Positions 1 through 8,063 of a stretch of 50,497 nucleotides of DNA are shown piece by piece. Numbering within the stretch: position 1 is the stretch's first letter; each line of letters opens with the position of its first letter. The translations under genes and the position numbers were made by a program. Under the pieces are notes generated by a model, which ran no database searches, was not told the DNA's origin, and saw only the letters and a program-made list of their open reading frames with translations. Where the stretch lies: the NCBI RefSeq assembly GCF_023072615.1, contig NZ_JAKNRW010000011.1, forward strand, positions 115,838 to 166,334, read 5' to 3'. Source of the stretch: Pseudomonas violetae. GTDB lineage: Bacteria > Pseudomonadota > Gammaproteobacteria > Pseudomonadales > Pseudomonadaceae.

Positions 1-80
1 CACTTGCCACGGGTTCGCGTTTGATAATCCTGACGCTTGCGAAAGGCCCGGTGTCTGGTGGTCACGGTGAAGGTGACCAC
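1..80 (-). pseudogene. Duplicated 3' tail of the neighbouring zntB gene
   Basis: Bases 1-80 match bases 259-338 with 8 mismatches, about 90% identity. The match covers the last codons of the zntB gene and the start of its downstream REP sequence. Read on the minus strand, this copy still encodes the ending AFRKRQDY, but the stop codon TAA has become CAA. Only the tail is visible because the window begins here. I infer a REP-associated partial duplication. The alternative is a second zntB-like gene that ends beyond the window edge with its own stop. Confidence 0.6.
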
Positions 81-135
81 TACAGGCTGGATATCCCGTA
101 GGAGTGCGCCGCAGAATTTTCGAGCGGTCGCCGTT

Positions 136-270
136 CCTGTGGCGAGGGAGCTTGCTCCCGCTGGGCAGCGAAGCGGCCCCGAAAGCTGCCACCGCGCTCA
201 TCCGGTGTACCGCGTGCTCTGGTGTGGCGACTGTTTCGCAGCCGAGCGGGAGCAAGCTCACTTGCCACGG
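136..270. repeat. Inverted pair of REP palindromes (REPIN-like)
   Basis: Bases 136-162 (core GAGGGAGCTTGCTCCCGCT) and 245-270 (core AGCGGGAGCAAGCTCACTTG) are imperfect inverted copies. Secondary complementary patches lie inside them (GGGCAGCGAAGCGG and TTTCGCAGCCGAGCG). This is the usual form of a Pseudomonas REP doublet between genes. The outer end of the right arm is also present at base 1, so another REP probably starts just before the window. Confidence 0.75.
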
Positions 271-278
271 GTTCGCGT

Positions 279-1301
279 TTAATAATCCTGACGCTTGCGA
301 AATGCCCAGCGTCCGGCGATCACGGTGAAGGTGGCCACCAGCGCCACCAGGATCCAGAACCCCTCCGGATCTCCCGCAAGCGGTACGCCACCCACGTTCA
401 TGCCAAAGAACCCGGCAATGATGTTGATCGGCAGCGCCAGCACCGTCACCACCGTCAGGGTGAACAAGGTGCGGTTGCTTTGCTCGTTGAGGTTGGCCGC
501 GATTTCTTCCTGCAACAATTTGATCCGCTCACCCAGCGCCGTGAGGTCGTTAATAATCAACGCAAACTCCTCGGTGGACTTGCGCAACTCCTTCACGTCT
601 TCCTTCTGCAACCACTGCGGCGGTCGATTGAGCAAGCGCAGCAGCGAACCGGGCTCCAGTGCCAGCAAGCGTTGCAAGCGCACCAGCACCCGACGGTTGG
701 CGCTCAGTTCGGCGCGGTTGGTCGACAGTCGCGAGGACAATAACTCGTCTTCAATCTGATCGACGCTCAGGCTGGTGCGGCGCACGATCTGGGTCAGGAC
801 TTCGCCCTGATCGCGCAGCAGATGCACGAGTAACTCCAGGGGCGAACGAAAGCGCTCACCGGCTTTGACCGACGAGCGCAGCTTGTCCACCGAGTGCAAG
901 GGTTGCAGGCGCGCGCTGATGATCAGCCGGCTGCGGGCGCATACCCACAGCGTCGACACATCGGAGGAGACCATGCTGCTGAGGTTGAACACCACGTCGT
1001 TGACCACCGCCAGCAGCGCCGAATCCACATGCTCAATGCGAGTCGAACGAGAGCCTTCGTGCAGCGCTTCGAAAAATTCGTCGGGCAATTCCAGGTGGCT
1101 TTTCATCCACCGTTCGCAGGCGGCGTGCGCGAGGTTCAGGTGCAGCCAGAGAAACTCCTCGCTGTCTTGGGGCTGCTGCAGGCACTGCAGCGCGCGGGCC
1201 GAATCGATTTCTCGGCCAGGCTCGCCAGGACGAAAACTGAAACCGTACAGCAGACCGAACAGGTCCTGGTCGCGATGGCCGTGATCGATAGTGTGGTTCA
1301 T
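279..1301 (-). CDS. zntB: CorA-family divalent cation transporter, ZntB type
   Basis: This 340-residue protein belongs to the CorA/ZntB superfamily, inner-membrane pentamers that move Mg2+ or Zn2+; ZntB members transport zinc. A long cytoplasmic N-terminal domain, rich in helices between residues 150 and 280, is followed by two membrane segments at about 279-299 and 315-333. The signature GMN sits at residues 300-302, right after the first membrane helix. It continues as GMNVGGVP, the form typical of ZntB. The protein ends in a short basic tail (RKRQDY), as in the family. I chose the ATG at 1301 because the protein then begins MNHTIDHGHRDQDLFGLLY, although the upstream purine stretch is weak. 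The ion cannot be settled from sequence. Its tail is duplicated at 1-80. Confidence 0.85.
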   Translation of the reverse strand: MNHTIDHGHRDQDLFGLLYGFSFRPGEPGREIDSARALQCLQQPQDSEEFLWLHLNLAHAACERWMKSHLELPDEFFEALHEGSRSTRIEHVDSALLAVVNDVVFNLSSMVSSDVSTLWVCARSRLIISARLQPLHSVDKLRSSVKAGERFRSPLELLVHLLRDQGEVLTQIVRRTSLSVDQIEDELLSSRLSTNRAELSANRRVLVRLQRLLALEPGSLLRLLNRPPQWLQKEDVKELRKSTEEFALIINDLTALGERIKLLQEEIAANLNEQSNRTLFTLTVVTVLALPINIIAGFFGMNVGGVPLAGDPEGFWILVALVATFTVIAGRWAFRKRQDY

Positions 1302-1574
1302 GAGGTCTCGCTGCGGAAGGCGAATATTGCAAAGTTTTACAGGCTGACTTGAGCCGCAGCATGGCAAGCAATGATGACTTTATTGTGACGTTTAGATGAC
1401 AGGTGATTCTCATGCACCAGTGATCGGAATCGCTAAAGAAAGGCTCTGGCGCGCCGATGACGGGTAGTAGGTTCGATTGCGATGAAGGTCGTGGACCAGC
1501 GTCGCCGACAGGGATGTTCGGACATCTTGCACGCCTGCCGGGCGTGTTTTATCCCTGTCATGAGATACCACTCG

Positions 1575-3200
1575 ATGTTTTTGCAAAAATCCCTGAGAGC
1601 ACAAATCCTTGCCTTGCTCGGCGGTAGCCTGCTGGCGATGTTGCTGATCGCCCTGGCCTGTTTTCACTTCTTGTCCGGCGGCGTTCAGAGCTACGCCAAT
1701 CTCATCGAAGGACCTTTGCACACTTCGCAGTTGATCGACGAAGCCAACCTGCAATTCAAGGTGCAGGTGCAGGAATGGAAAAACGTCCTGCTGCGTGGCA
1801 AGCAACCGGCGGATCTGGCCAAATACTGGAAGCAGTTTGAGGACCGTCAGCGCGACGTGCAGAATATTCTCGATGAACTGGCCGGGCAAAAGGGCATCGA
1901 ACCGCAACTGAAGACGCGCATTGAACGTCTGCGCGATGAGCATCGCCTGTTGGGCGCCGCGTATCAGAAAGGCCGTGACGCCTACGTGGCGGCGGGCGCT
2001 GACCCGGCGGCGGGGGACGCAGCGGTCAAAGGAGTCGACCGTGCGGCCAGCGATCAGATGAGCGAGCTGGTCAGCGAGCTGCGCAAGCAGGGCGCGCAGC
2101 AGTCGACCGTCATCAGTGCCAGTGCTGATCGCACGGTGCTGCTGGGGATCGTGGTGATGCTGGCTTCGGGTCTGTTGATCGGCCTGTTGAGCCTGTGGCT
2201 GGTCAACCGCAACCTGGTTGAGCCGATCCGTAAACTGATCGAGTACGTGGCACAACTCAGCCAGGGACGTTTTGCCGAACGAGTGGCCAGCACCCGTCAG
2301 GATGAGTTGGGCAAGCTCGCCGTTGCGGCCAATACCCTGCGCGATTTTCTCGCCGATACGTTTAGCCGTCTGCAACGCAGTGCGTCGGACCTGGACAGCG
2401 CCAGCGGCGAGTTGAAGTCGATCGCGGGCCTCATGGCCGGTGGCACCAACGAGCAGTTCAACCGTACAGATCAGGTGGCGACGGCGATGAACGAAATGTC
2501 CGCTACCGCCCAGGAGGTTGCCCGTCACGCAGCCGACGCAGCACGTGCTGCTGACGACGCCGACCAGTCAGCGCAGCAGGGCGAAAAAGTCATGCAGGGC
2601 ACCATTCAGACCATTACCTTGATGCGCGGTGAGATTGCCAATACCGCGACCGTCATTCGCCAGCTGGAAACCGACAGCGGGCGCATCGGCAAGGTACTGG
2701 AAGTGATTCGCGGCATCGCCGAACAGACTAACCTGCTGGCGCTCAACGCCGCGATCGAAGCCGCACGGGCTGGTGAAGCAGGACGTGGTTTTGCCGTAGT
2801 GGCCGATGAAGTTCGTAGCCTGGCCCAGCGCACGGCGGCGTCGATCATCGAGATCAACCAGATTATCCAGACTGTGCAAACCGGTGCGGTGGACGCGGCC
2901 CAGGCTATCGAGAGTGGCCAGTCCCGTAGTGAGGAAAGCGTGGAGCAGGTTACCCAGGCTGGCGCCATGCTGGAGCGCATCACCCTTGCAGTGGAGGCGA
3001 TTCGCGACATGAACCGCCAGATTGCTACGGCCGCCGAAGAGCAGACCTCAGTGGCCGAAGACATTTCGCGCAACCTGACCGAGATCACCAGCATTGCCAG
3101 CACCAATCTGGATAACGTGCAGCGCACCGAAGCGGCCAGCCACAACCTGCACGATTTGTCCGGGCAGTTGAATGAGGTCACTGCGCGTCTTAGTGCGTAG
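1575..3200 (+). CDS. Methyl-accepting chemotaxis protein
   Basis: This 541-residue transmembrane chemoreceptor senses a ligand in the periplasm and controls the CheA kinase. Residues 10-32 form the first membrane helix. A helical periplasmic sensor domain of about 150 residues follows, containing [14 protein letters not shown], a pattern of four-helix-bundle sensors. The second membrane helix is at about 187-211, then a HAMP linker ([21 protein letters not shown]). The long cytoplasmic coiled coil has its conserved hairpin tip, [20 protein letters not shown], from about residue 376. The start at 1575 is preceded by GAG at 9-nt spacing; the in-frame ATG at 1560 has no ribosome site. The ligand is unknown. 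The gene is isolated, with no che genes nearby, and ends at a strong terminator. Confidence 0.93.
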   Translation: MFLQKSLRAQILALLGGSLLAMLLIALACFHFLSGGVQSYANLIEGPLHTSQLIDEANLQFKVQVQEWKNVLLRGKQPADLAKYWKQFEDRQRDVQNILDELAGQKGIEPQLKTRIERLRDEHRLLGAAYQKGRDAYVAAGADPAAGDAAVKGVDRAASDQMSELVSELRKQGAQQSTVISASADRTVLLGIVVMLASGLLIGLLSLWLVNRNLVEPIRKLIEYVAQLSQGRFAERVASTRQDELGKLAVAANTLRDFLADTFSRLQRSASDLDSASGELKSIAGLMAGGTNEQFNRTDQVATAMNEMSATAQEVARHAADAARAADDADQSAQQGEKVMQGTIQTITLMRGEIANTATVIRQLETDSGRIGKVLEVIRGIAEQTNLLALNAAIEAARAGEAGRGFAVVADEVRSLAQRTAASIIEINQIIQTVQTGAVDAAQAIESGQSRSEESVEQVTQAGAMLERITLAVEAIRDMNRQIATAAEEQTSVAEDISRNLTEITSIASTNLDNVQRTEAASHNLHDLSGQLNEVTARLSA

Positions 3201-3217
3201 TGTTTTTCTGGAACAGC

Positions 3218-3254
3218 AAAAAGCCGCACGATTCGTGAAATCGTGCGGCTTTTT
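3218..3254. terminator. Bidirectional intrinsic terminator
   Basis: A 15-bp perfect stem (3218-3232 with 3240-3254, AAAAAGCCGCACGAT) has a 7-base loop and is flanked by A and T runs on both sides. It lies between the convergent chemoreceptor and PepSY genes and can serve both. Confidence 0.92.
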
Positions 3255-3264
3255 ATTTGTTCAA

Positions 3265-3570
3265 TCAGTCGTCTTTTTTGTTCTTCAGTACTTCGCCATT
3301 AGCGGCGTTCAAGTCGACATCCCACTCAATGCCCTTGGCGTCACGCAGTTCCACTTCGTACTCGTAGCCATTGAAGTGGTTGTCCAGGCCGCTGTCCGTA
3401 ATAGTGGCGCCCGGGTGTAACTTCATGACGACCTGATTCAGTTCTTCCAGCGGCTTGATCTTGCCGTCCTTGACCAGTTGCGGGATCTGATCAACCGGCA
3501 CATCAGCCTGGGCTAGGCCAGCGGTGAGGGTAAGGGCTGCAGCCGTGAAGAGGGCAGTTAAAGTTTTCAT
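3265..3570 (-). CDS. Periplasmic PepSY domain protein
   Basis: This is a 101-residue exported protein. A signal peptide (MKTLTALFTAAALTLTAGLAQA, residues 1-22) is followed by a single PepSY-like domain. That domain contains GYEYEVELRDAKGIEWDVDLNAANGEVL, the alternating beta-strand pattern of PepSY. PepSY proteins are thought to bind or inhibit peptidases or act as small periplasmic sensor modules; no specific role can be read here. The start at 3570 is supported by AAGGAAAG just upstream. The gene stands alone, convergent with the chemoreceptor, and shares its terminator. Confidence 0.85.
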   Translation of the reverse strand: MKTLTALFTAAALTLTAGLAQADVPVDQIPQLVKDGKIKPLEELNQVVMKLHPGATITDSGLDNHFNGYEYEVELRDAKGIEWDVDLNAANGEVLKNKKDD

Positions 3571-3649
3571 AAGGGTCTTTCCTTGGATGAGCTGTTTAAG
3601 TGGCACCAGATTAACTGGGGCAACTTAATTCAGGCTTAATTCCAACACC

Positions 3650-4777
3650 TCAATACCCATTGTCCTGCAACAACTGGCCCACACTCGCCGCCGCTGGACG
3701 CTTGTAGAACTTCAGCAGCTCACTTGCGCGGTTGGTAAAGATGCCATCAACGCCCGCATCCATGACTTTCTGATAATCCACCGCATCATCGATCGTGTAG
3801 ACGTGCACCAACAAGCCCTGATCGTGGGTGTACTGGTTCATCCAGGGTTGCACCAAGTCTGAATAGCTCTGGTCGCCACCCTTGGTCAATGCAGCGGAAG
3901 GGCCGGTGCCGATTGCGCCCGCAGACTTCGCGTAGTCGACCCATTGCTGGAATTCGGCTTTGCTCTTGGGTTCCTGTTTGGCGTAGTAGGTGGCCTTGTC
4001 CTTGTCACCGGATTCAGCGAAGGTCACCGTAGACTTGGGTTCGATGCTGCCCGGGGCAACCCATAGCAACAGGATCTTTGGCACCTGCGGCATTTCCTTT
4101 TCCAGTAGTTCAAGACTGCTCTTCTCGAAAGTCTGCAGCACCACTTTGCCCTTGCCCTGGCCGACTGCCAGTTCGCTCTTCGCCAGTTTCGAACCGGCCG
4201 GGCTGAGCCAGCCGCGGTCCTGGAGTTTCTCCTTCAAATCACGTTCAAGCCCTGGAAACTGTTTGGGCTCCTTGGTCTCGATGTACAGGCCCGGCTTGTG
4301 CCGCGGGCTGCCCTGGGCGATATCGATGACTTCGTCGAGGGTCAGGATCTTCAGGCCGACGTAGGAGGGACGCGCGCGATCCGGGTACGCCTTGTTGAAC
4401 CAGCTGCCTGCGTCGAGGGTTTTCAGCTCGGCGAGGGTGAAGGCGTTCGCGGGGCTGTCCTTGCGCTCGGGAAACTTGTTGGCAACGTCGGTAGTGCGTT
4501 GCAGGTTGTCGTCGTGCAGGGCGAAGAGTACGCCGTCCTTGCTGCGCTGCAGGTCCAGCTCGAGATAATCGGCGCCCAGGTCGCGCGCCAGCTTGTAGGC
4601 CGCGGCGGTCGATTCCGGTGCATCGAAGGACGCGCCGCGATGCGCGATCACCGCCGGGTGCGGAATGCCCATGCGGGTCGCCAGGGCAGTGGGGCTTGGC
4701 TCAGTGGCGGCCTGTGCCTGGCCGAGGCCGAGCAGCACGCTTAGCAGCAGAGCGCTTTGGGTGAAGGTGATAGGCAT
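3650..4777 (-). CDS. glpQ: Periplasmic glycerophosphodiester phosphodiesterase
   Basis: This 375-residue enzyme hydrolyses glycerophosphodiesters, from phospholipid breakdown, to glycerol-3-phosphate and an alcohol. A signal peptide (about residues 1-23, ending AQA) places it in the periplasm. GDPD-family catalytic features are visible: HRGASFDAPEST with His46, the metal-binding pair in ELDLQRSKDG (Glu73, Asp75) and the second catalytic His88 in LHDDN. The C-terminal barrel strand DGIFTNRASELL is also typical. Length fits GlpQ rather than the shorter cytoplasmic UgpQ. A clear AAGGACC ribosome site precedes the start. I looked for a Pho box upstream and found no convincing one. Confidence 0.92.
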   Translation of the reverse strand: MPITFTQSALLLSVLLGLGQAQAATEPSPTALATRMGIPHPAVIAHRGASFDAPESTAAAYKLARDLGADYLELDLQRSKDGVLFALHDDNLQRTTDVANKFPERKDSPANAFTLAELKTLDAGSWFNKAYPDRARPSYVGLKILTLDEVIDIAQGSPRHKPGLYIETKEPKQFPGLERDLKEKLQDRGWLSPAGSKLAKSELAVGQGKGKVVLQTFEKSSLELLEKEMPQVPKILLLWVAPGSIEPKSTVTFAESGDKDKATYYAKQEPKSKAEFQQWVDYAKSAGAIGTGPSAALTKGGDQSYSDLVQPWMNQYTHDQGLLVHVYTIDDAVDYQKVMDAGVDGIFTNRASELLKFYKRPAAASVGQLLQDNGY

Positions 4778-4995
4778 GATCGAGGTCCTTTCGCAGTTTT
4801 CAAAGACGTCCCTTTTAACAACTGAGCGCCGACAGCGCTATCGTGAGACCGACATAAACCTGTTTAAAGCCGTTTTTTTCAGCGCATTTGTGCGGTCCTT
4901 TGCAGTACTCTTGGTCCCGGCACTTTCCCCGGCAGAGGGAAAACCCCTGCACCTGCCTTGCGTGTAAACCATCGATCACTTGTTGTGAGGTTTAT

Positions 4996-5322
4996 ATGCG
5001 CATCACTTCCCAGCTCATCTGCCAGGCCGCCGACCAGCTCAAGGGTTTCGTCGGCCTCAATCGCAAGACCGGCCGGTACATCGTACGTTTCAGCGAAGAC
5101 TCCTTCGGCATGGACGTGGCGGATGACGGCATTATTCCAGTGAGTGAGTTCGTCTGGGCGCCCGGTCCGGGGCAGGGTATGACGCTCAAGCGGGAGTTGA
5201 TTCAGTTGTTGCTGAATCAGAATATCGATGACCGGATCAACGTGACCGAGCCGTTGCGGGTGTATATGAGTCGCGGGGATGTACCCGAGATTTCGGCGGT
5301 GCGCAGTCTTGTGCAGGGGTGA
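4996..5322 (+). CDS. DUF2025 family protein
   Basis: A 108-residue cytoplasmic protein beginning MRITSQLICQAADQLKGFVG. It contains the conserved stretch TGRYIVRFSEDSFGMDVADDG followed by EFVWAPGPGQGMTLKRELIQLLL. I recognise this as the small Pseudomonas family DUF2025, from memory and unverified. No enzymatic motif is apparent. The ATG at 4996 follows GAGG at 5-nt spacing; a longer in-frame reading from 4888 has no such site. No functional partner is evident: the neighbours are glpQ (divergent) and a DUF1003 gene (convergent). Confidence 0.85.
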   Translation: MRITSQLICQAADQLKGFVGLNRKTGRYIVRFSEDSFGMDVADDGIIPVSEFVWAPGPGQGMTLKRELIQLLLNQNIDDRINVTEPLRVYMSRGDVPEISAVRSLVQG

Positions 5323-5339
5323 GGTTGTGCAATGATTTG

Positions 5340-5372
5340 CCGGCCTCATCGTCGGAACGCCGAAGAGGCCGG
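5340..5372. terminator. Possible bidirectional hairpin between convergent genes
   Basis: CCGGCCTC (5340-5347) pairs perfectly with GAGGCCGG (5365-5372) between the convergent DUF2025 and DUF1003 genes. No T run follows on either strand, so its action as an intrinsic terminator is only inferred from position. Confidence 0.4.
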
Positions 5373-5385
5373 ACCAGGCGCCACA

Positions 5386-5925
5386 TCAATTGTTAGTTGG
5401 CGGGTGTTTGAGCACAAGGTGCTGATGCATCTGCGAGGTCAGGTTTTCGATGCGCTCGGTCAGCGATTTCGTCATCTCGGTCAGGCGAGTGTTCTGTTCC
5501 AGCAGTTCCAGCAACTGCGCGGAGTTGTGCGCTGCCTGTGTCTGCTGCTCGCTATTGGCTACGGCGATGGCTTCGCGGTGTTGGGCGTCGGCATCCGACT
5601 GGGCTTTGTCCCGCGCTGCCTGGCGAGTCTGGGCCAATAGAATCAGGGGCGCGGCATAGGCTGATTGCAGGCTGAAGGCGAGGTTGAGCAGGATGAACGG
5701 ATACAGATCGAAGTGCGCGACGCCAAACACATTGAGGCATACCCACACCACCACGATCAGCGTCTGCGCGCCAAGAAAAGTCGGTGTGCCGAAGAACCGG
5801 GCGAACGCTTCGGCGCGCAGGGCAAACTTGTCATTGCCAAAGGTCGGTGCGAGGTGAGCATGACGGCGGTGGAAACGCAGGTGATCGACATGGGCCTTGG
5901 ATTTGGAATCAGTCGTTGTGGTCAT
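5386..5925 (-). CDS. DUF1003 family membrane protein
   Basis: This 179-residue protein has two membrane helices in the middle (GAQTLIVVVWVCLNVFGVAHF and YPFILLNLAFSLQSAYAAPLILLA). A long C-terminal cytoplasmic coiled coil follows (residues about 105-170, AAHNSAQLLELLEQNTRLTEMTKSLTERIENLTSQMHQHL). The segment DLYPFILLNLAFSLQSAYAAPLILLAQ-RQA is the hallmark of DUF1003. Function is unknown for the family. An upstream GCAGAGAG (5933-5940 in plus coordinates) can act as ribosome site. The gene stands alone. Confidence 0.88.
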   Translation of the reverse strand: MTTTTDSKSKAHVDHLRFHRRHAHLAPTFGNDKFALRAEAFARFFGTPTFLGAQTLIVVVWVCLNVFGVAHFDLYPFILLNLAFSLQSAYAAPLILLAQTRQAARDKAQSDADAQHREAIAVANSEQQTQAAHNSAQLLELLEQNTRLTEMTKSLTERIENLTSQMHQHLVLKHPPTNN

Positions 5926-6050
5926 GATGCTCTCTGCGGGTCGTTAGGACAGAGGCACACTATAGCGCTGGCGTCGGTTTCATTCTGAAACACATCGAGA
6001 TGTTCTTTTTGCTGTCAGCGAAACCTTGACTCTTGGGTAGACCTTGTCAT

Positions 6051-6662
6051 TTATGCCAGCTGATAACAGGCCAGGAACATGTCCAGGGCCGAATCCACCA
6101 CCTGGTCCTGCATCGCGGCCTCAAGGCTCGGCAAACCCAGGGAGATCTGTGGCCAGAACGCAAAAGACTTGAGCATGCCCTGGATCTGATGGGCAGCGAA
6201 CGCCGGGTCGACCGGCTTGAGGCGACCGTCTGACTGAGCTGCACGAATCCACACGGTCAGGCCTCCCTCGCGCTCGCTCATGCGGGCGACCATGTCCTGC
6301 CCGCGCTCGGGGGAATGGATGGTGGCGGCAATGGCGACTCGCGCCAGGGCGAGAAAATTCTCATCCCCCAGCGTGTGCATTTTAGCCATCAGCAACTGGC
6401 GCATCTGGCCGCGTAAAGGCTGGTCGGGCAGGTAAGCGGTGTCCTGTTCTGCGCTGACCCGGGCCCACAGCTGATTGAGGATCTCGGCGAACAATTCCTC
6501 TTTGCTCGGGAAGTGGTTGTACACCGTGCGCTTTGACACGTCCGCCGTCGCGGCAATCTTGTCCATGCTGGTGATGTCGAAACCGTTGGCGCGGAATTCG
6601 GCAATGGCAGCCTGGATGATGGCTTCGCGTTTTCGATCGGTCAGGCGCTTTGGAGCTGTCAT
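6051..6662 (-). CDS. TetR/AcrR-family transcriptional regulator
   Basis: This 203-residue repressor-type protein has its helix-turn-helix at residues about 32-51 (SMDKIAATADVSKRTVYNHF), followed by PSKEELF, the classic TetR start. The C-terminal ligand domain resembles the AefR-like group (MLKSFAFWPQISLG). It is divergent from the MBL-fold hydrolase gene at 6876, with 213 bp between the two starts and an inverted repeat inside. This suggests that it controls both genes. The inducer is unknown. Confidence 0.9.
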   Translation of the reverse strand: MTAPKRLTDRKREAIIQAAIAEFRANGFDITSMDKIAATADVSKRTVYNHFPSKEELFAEILNQLWARVSAEQDTAYLPDQPLRGQMRQLLMAKMHTLGDENFLALARVAIAATIHSPERGQDMVARMSEREGGLTVWIRAAQSDGRLKPVDPAFAAHQIQGMLKSFAFWPQISLGLPSLEAAMQDQVVDSALDMFLACYQLA

Positions 6663-6732
6663 AAGTACGCTTCAGCAGGAAGAGAGAAGAATTACACTTG
6701 GCAGTTTACTTGTGATCGGCTTTGATGCAACC

Positions 6733-6759
6733 TTGAAACTACACCGTGCAGTGTAATGT
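6733..6759 (+). promoter_or_regulatory. Candidate promoter with overlapping TetR-type operator
   Basis: The inverted repeat TACAC-N6-GTGTA spans 6740-6755. It lies between a possible -35 TTGAAA (6733-6738) and a possible -10 TAATGT (6754-6759) reading toward the hydrolase gene. A related half, ATTACACT, occurs nearer the tetR start at about 6690-6697. A repressor binding here would block the promoter. The spacing of 15 bp is short, so the exact promoter elements are uncertain. Confidence 0.45.
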
Positions 6760-6875
6760 TGTGTTAATCCTGCGCCGGTAAAAATAGATTCTCTGGCTGA
6801 TGCGTGCATGCTTGGCCATTCATCCCGGTTCACCGAGCCATGACACAATCGTTTGCGCTCGTTCTGGAGTTTTTT

Positions 6876-7928
6876 ATGGCCATCTCTGATTCAGAAACCG
6901 TTCGCGAACCTGAATCTTCCCGTCAGGTCGAAGGGCTCTTTCGCAACCATGCCCCCGTCCAGCGCGAAGGCCTGCGCAAGATGCTGCGCATCATGTGGAG
7001 CATGATCTTCCACAAACCGCGCAATACCCGTCCAGCCGCCGCGGTGCCGGTGCAGCCGCTGACCCGCGAGGCGCTGATCGCCGCACCCAATCACAGCGTG
7101 TACCGCCTTGGCCACTCGACGGTATTGCTGAAAATGCGCGACAAGTTCTGGATCACCGATCCCGTGTTCGCCGAACGCGCCTCGCCCGTGCAGTGGGCCG
7201 GTCCGAAGCGCTTTCATCAACCGCCGATCAGTCTGGAAGCGTTGCCGCCGATCGAAGCGGTCATTCTCTCCCACGATCATTACGATCACCTGGATTATCA
7301 GGCCGTGCTCCAGCTCGCGAGCAAGGCCAACTATTTCCTGGCCCCTCTGGGTGTCGGTGACACGCTGATCAAGTGGGGAGTCGATGCCAGCAAGGTGCGT
7401 CAACTGGACTGGTGGCAAGGCACCGAAGTCGACGGCATCCAATTCATCGCCACACCGTCGCAACATTTTTCCGGGCGTGGCCTGTTCGACGGCAACAGCA
7501 CGCTGTGGGCTTCGTGGGTGATGATCGACGGTGACACCCGAATTTTTTTCAGCGGTGACAGCGGTTACTTCGATGGCTTCAAGCGCATCGGTGAGCAGCA
7601 CGGCCCGTTTGACCTGACGCTGATGGAAACCGGTGCCTACAACGTCGAGTGGCCGCATGTGCACATGCAGCCGGAGCAAACCCTGCAGGCGCACATCGAC
7701 CTCAAAGGGCGCTGGCTGCTGCCGATCCACAACGGCACTTTCGACTTGTCGATGCACGCCTGGTACGAACCGTTCGACCGCATCATGGCGTTGGCCTGGG
7801 AGCGGAGTGTGTCGATCACGACCCCGCAGATGGGGGCTGCATTCAACCTGAAACATCCCTCCCGTGGCGAGGCCTGGTGGTACGAGGTCGAGCAGCCGGT
7901 GTATCAGGATCAGCAGAGTCTCGGGTGA
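6876..7928 (+). CDS. MBL-fold metallohydrolase (NAPE-PLD/UlaG-like)
   Basis: A 350-residue member of the metallo-beta-lactamase superfamily. The metal motif HxHxDH is at residues 133-138 (SHDHYDHLD). It is preceded by the strand pair RLGHSTVLLKMRDKFWITDPVFAERASP, which is characteristic of the NAPE-phospholipase D / RomA-like branch. Later metal ligands are seen in TPSQHFSGRG, FSGDSGYF and LPIHNGTFDLSMHAW. Members hydrolyse phosphodiesters or lactone-type substrates; the substrate here is not evident. There is no signal peptide, so it is probably cytoplasmic. The ATG at 6876 follows TGGAG at 6-nt spacing. It is divergent from a TetR gene that is its likely regulator. Confidence 0.88.
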   Translation: MAISDSETVREPESSRQVEGLFRNHAPVQREGLRKMLRIMWSMIFHKPRNTRPAAAVPVQPLTREALIAAPNHSVYRLGHSTVLLKMRDKFWITDPVFAERASPVQWAGPKRFHQPPISLEALPPIEAVILSHDHYDHLDYQAVLQLASKANYFLAPLGVGDTLIKWGVDASKVRQLDWWQGTEVDGIQFIATPSQHFSGRGLFDGNSTLWASWVMIDGDTRIFFSGDSGYFDGFKRIGEQHGPFDLTLMETGAYNVEWPHVHMQPEQTLQAHIDLKGRWLLPIHNGTFDLSMHAWYEPFDRIMALAWERSVSITTPQMGAAFNLKHPSRGEAWWYEVEQPVYQDQQSLG

Positions 7929-8063
7929 AGGACTACAGCTTGAAGTGAGTATTCGTACGTGATCTGAGGGACGGTGATGACTGCAGTTCTTAACCGTCTC
8001 GGTAGGCTGGCGGGTCAGTGAGTTCTGCCACTGGCCCTCCGTCATCACAAGGATCTCTTTCTC

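Noticed and set aside
4780..4870. Pho box before glpQ
   Set aside because: Only CTGTC and a poor second half were found, so the match is too weak.
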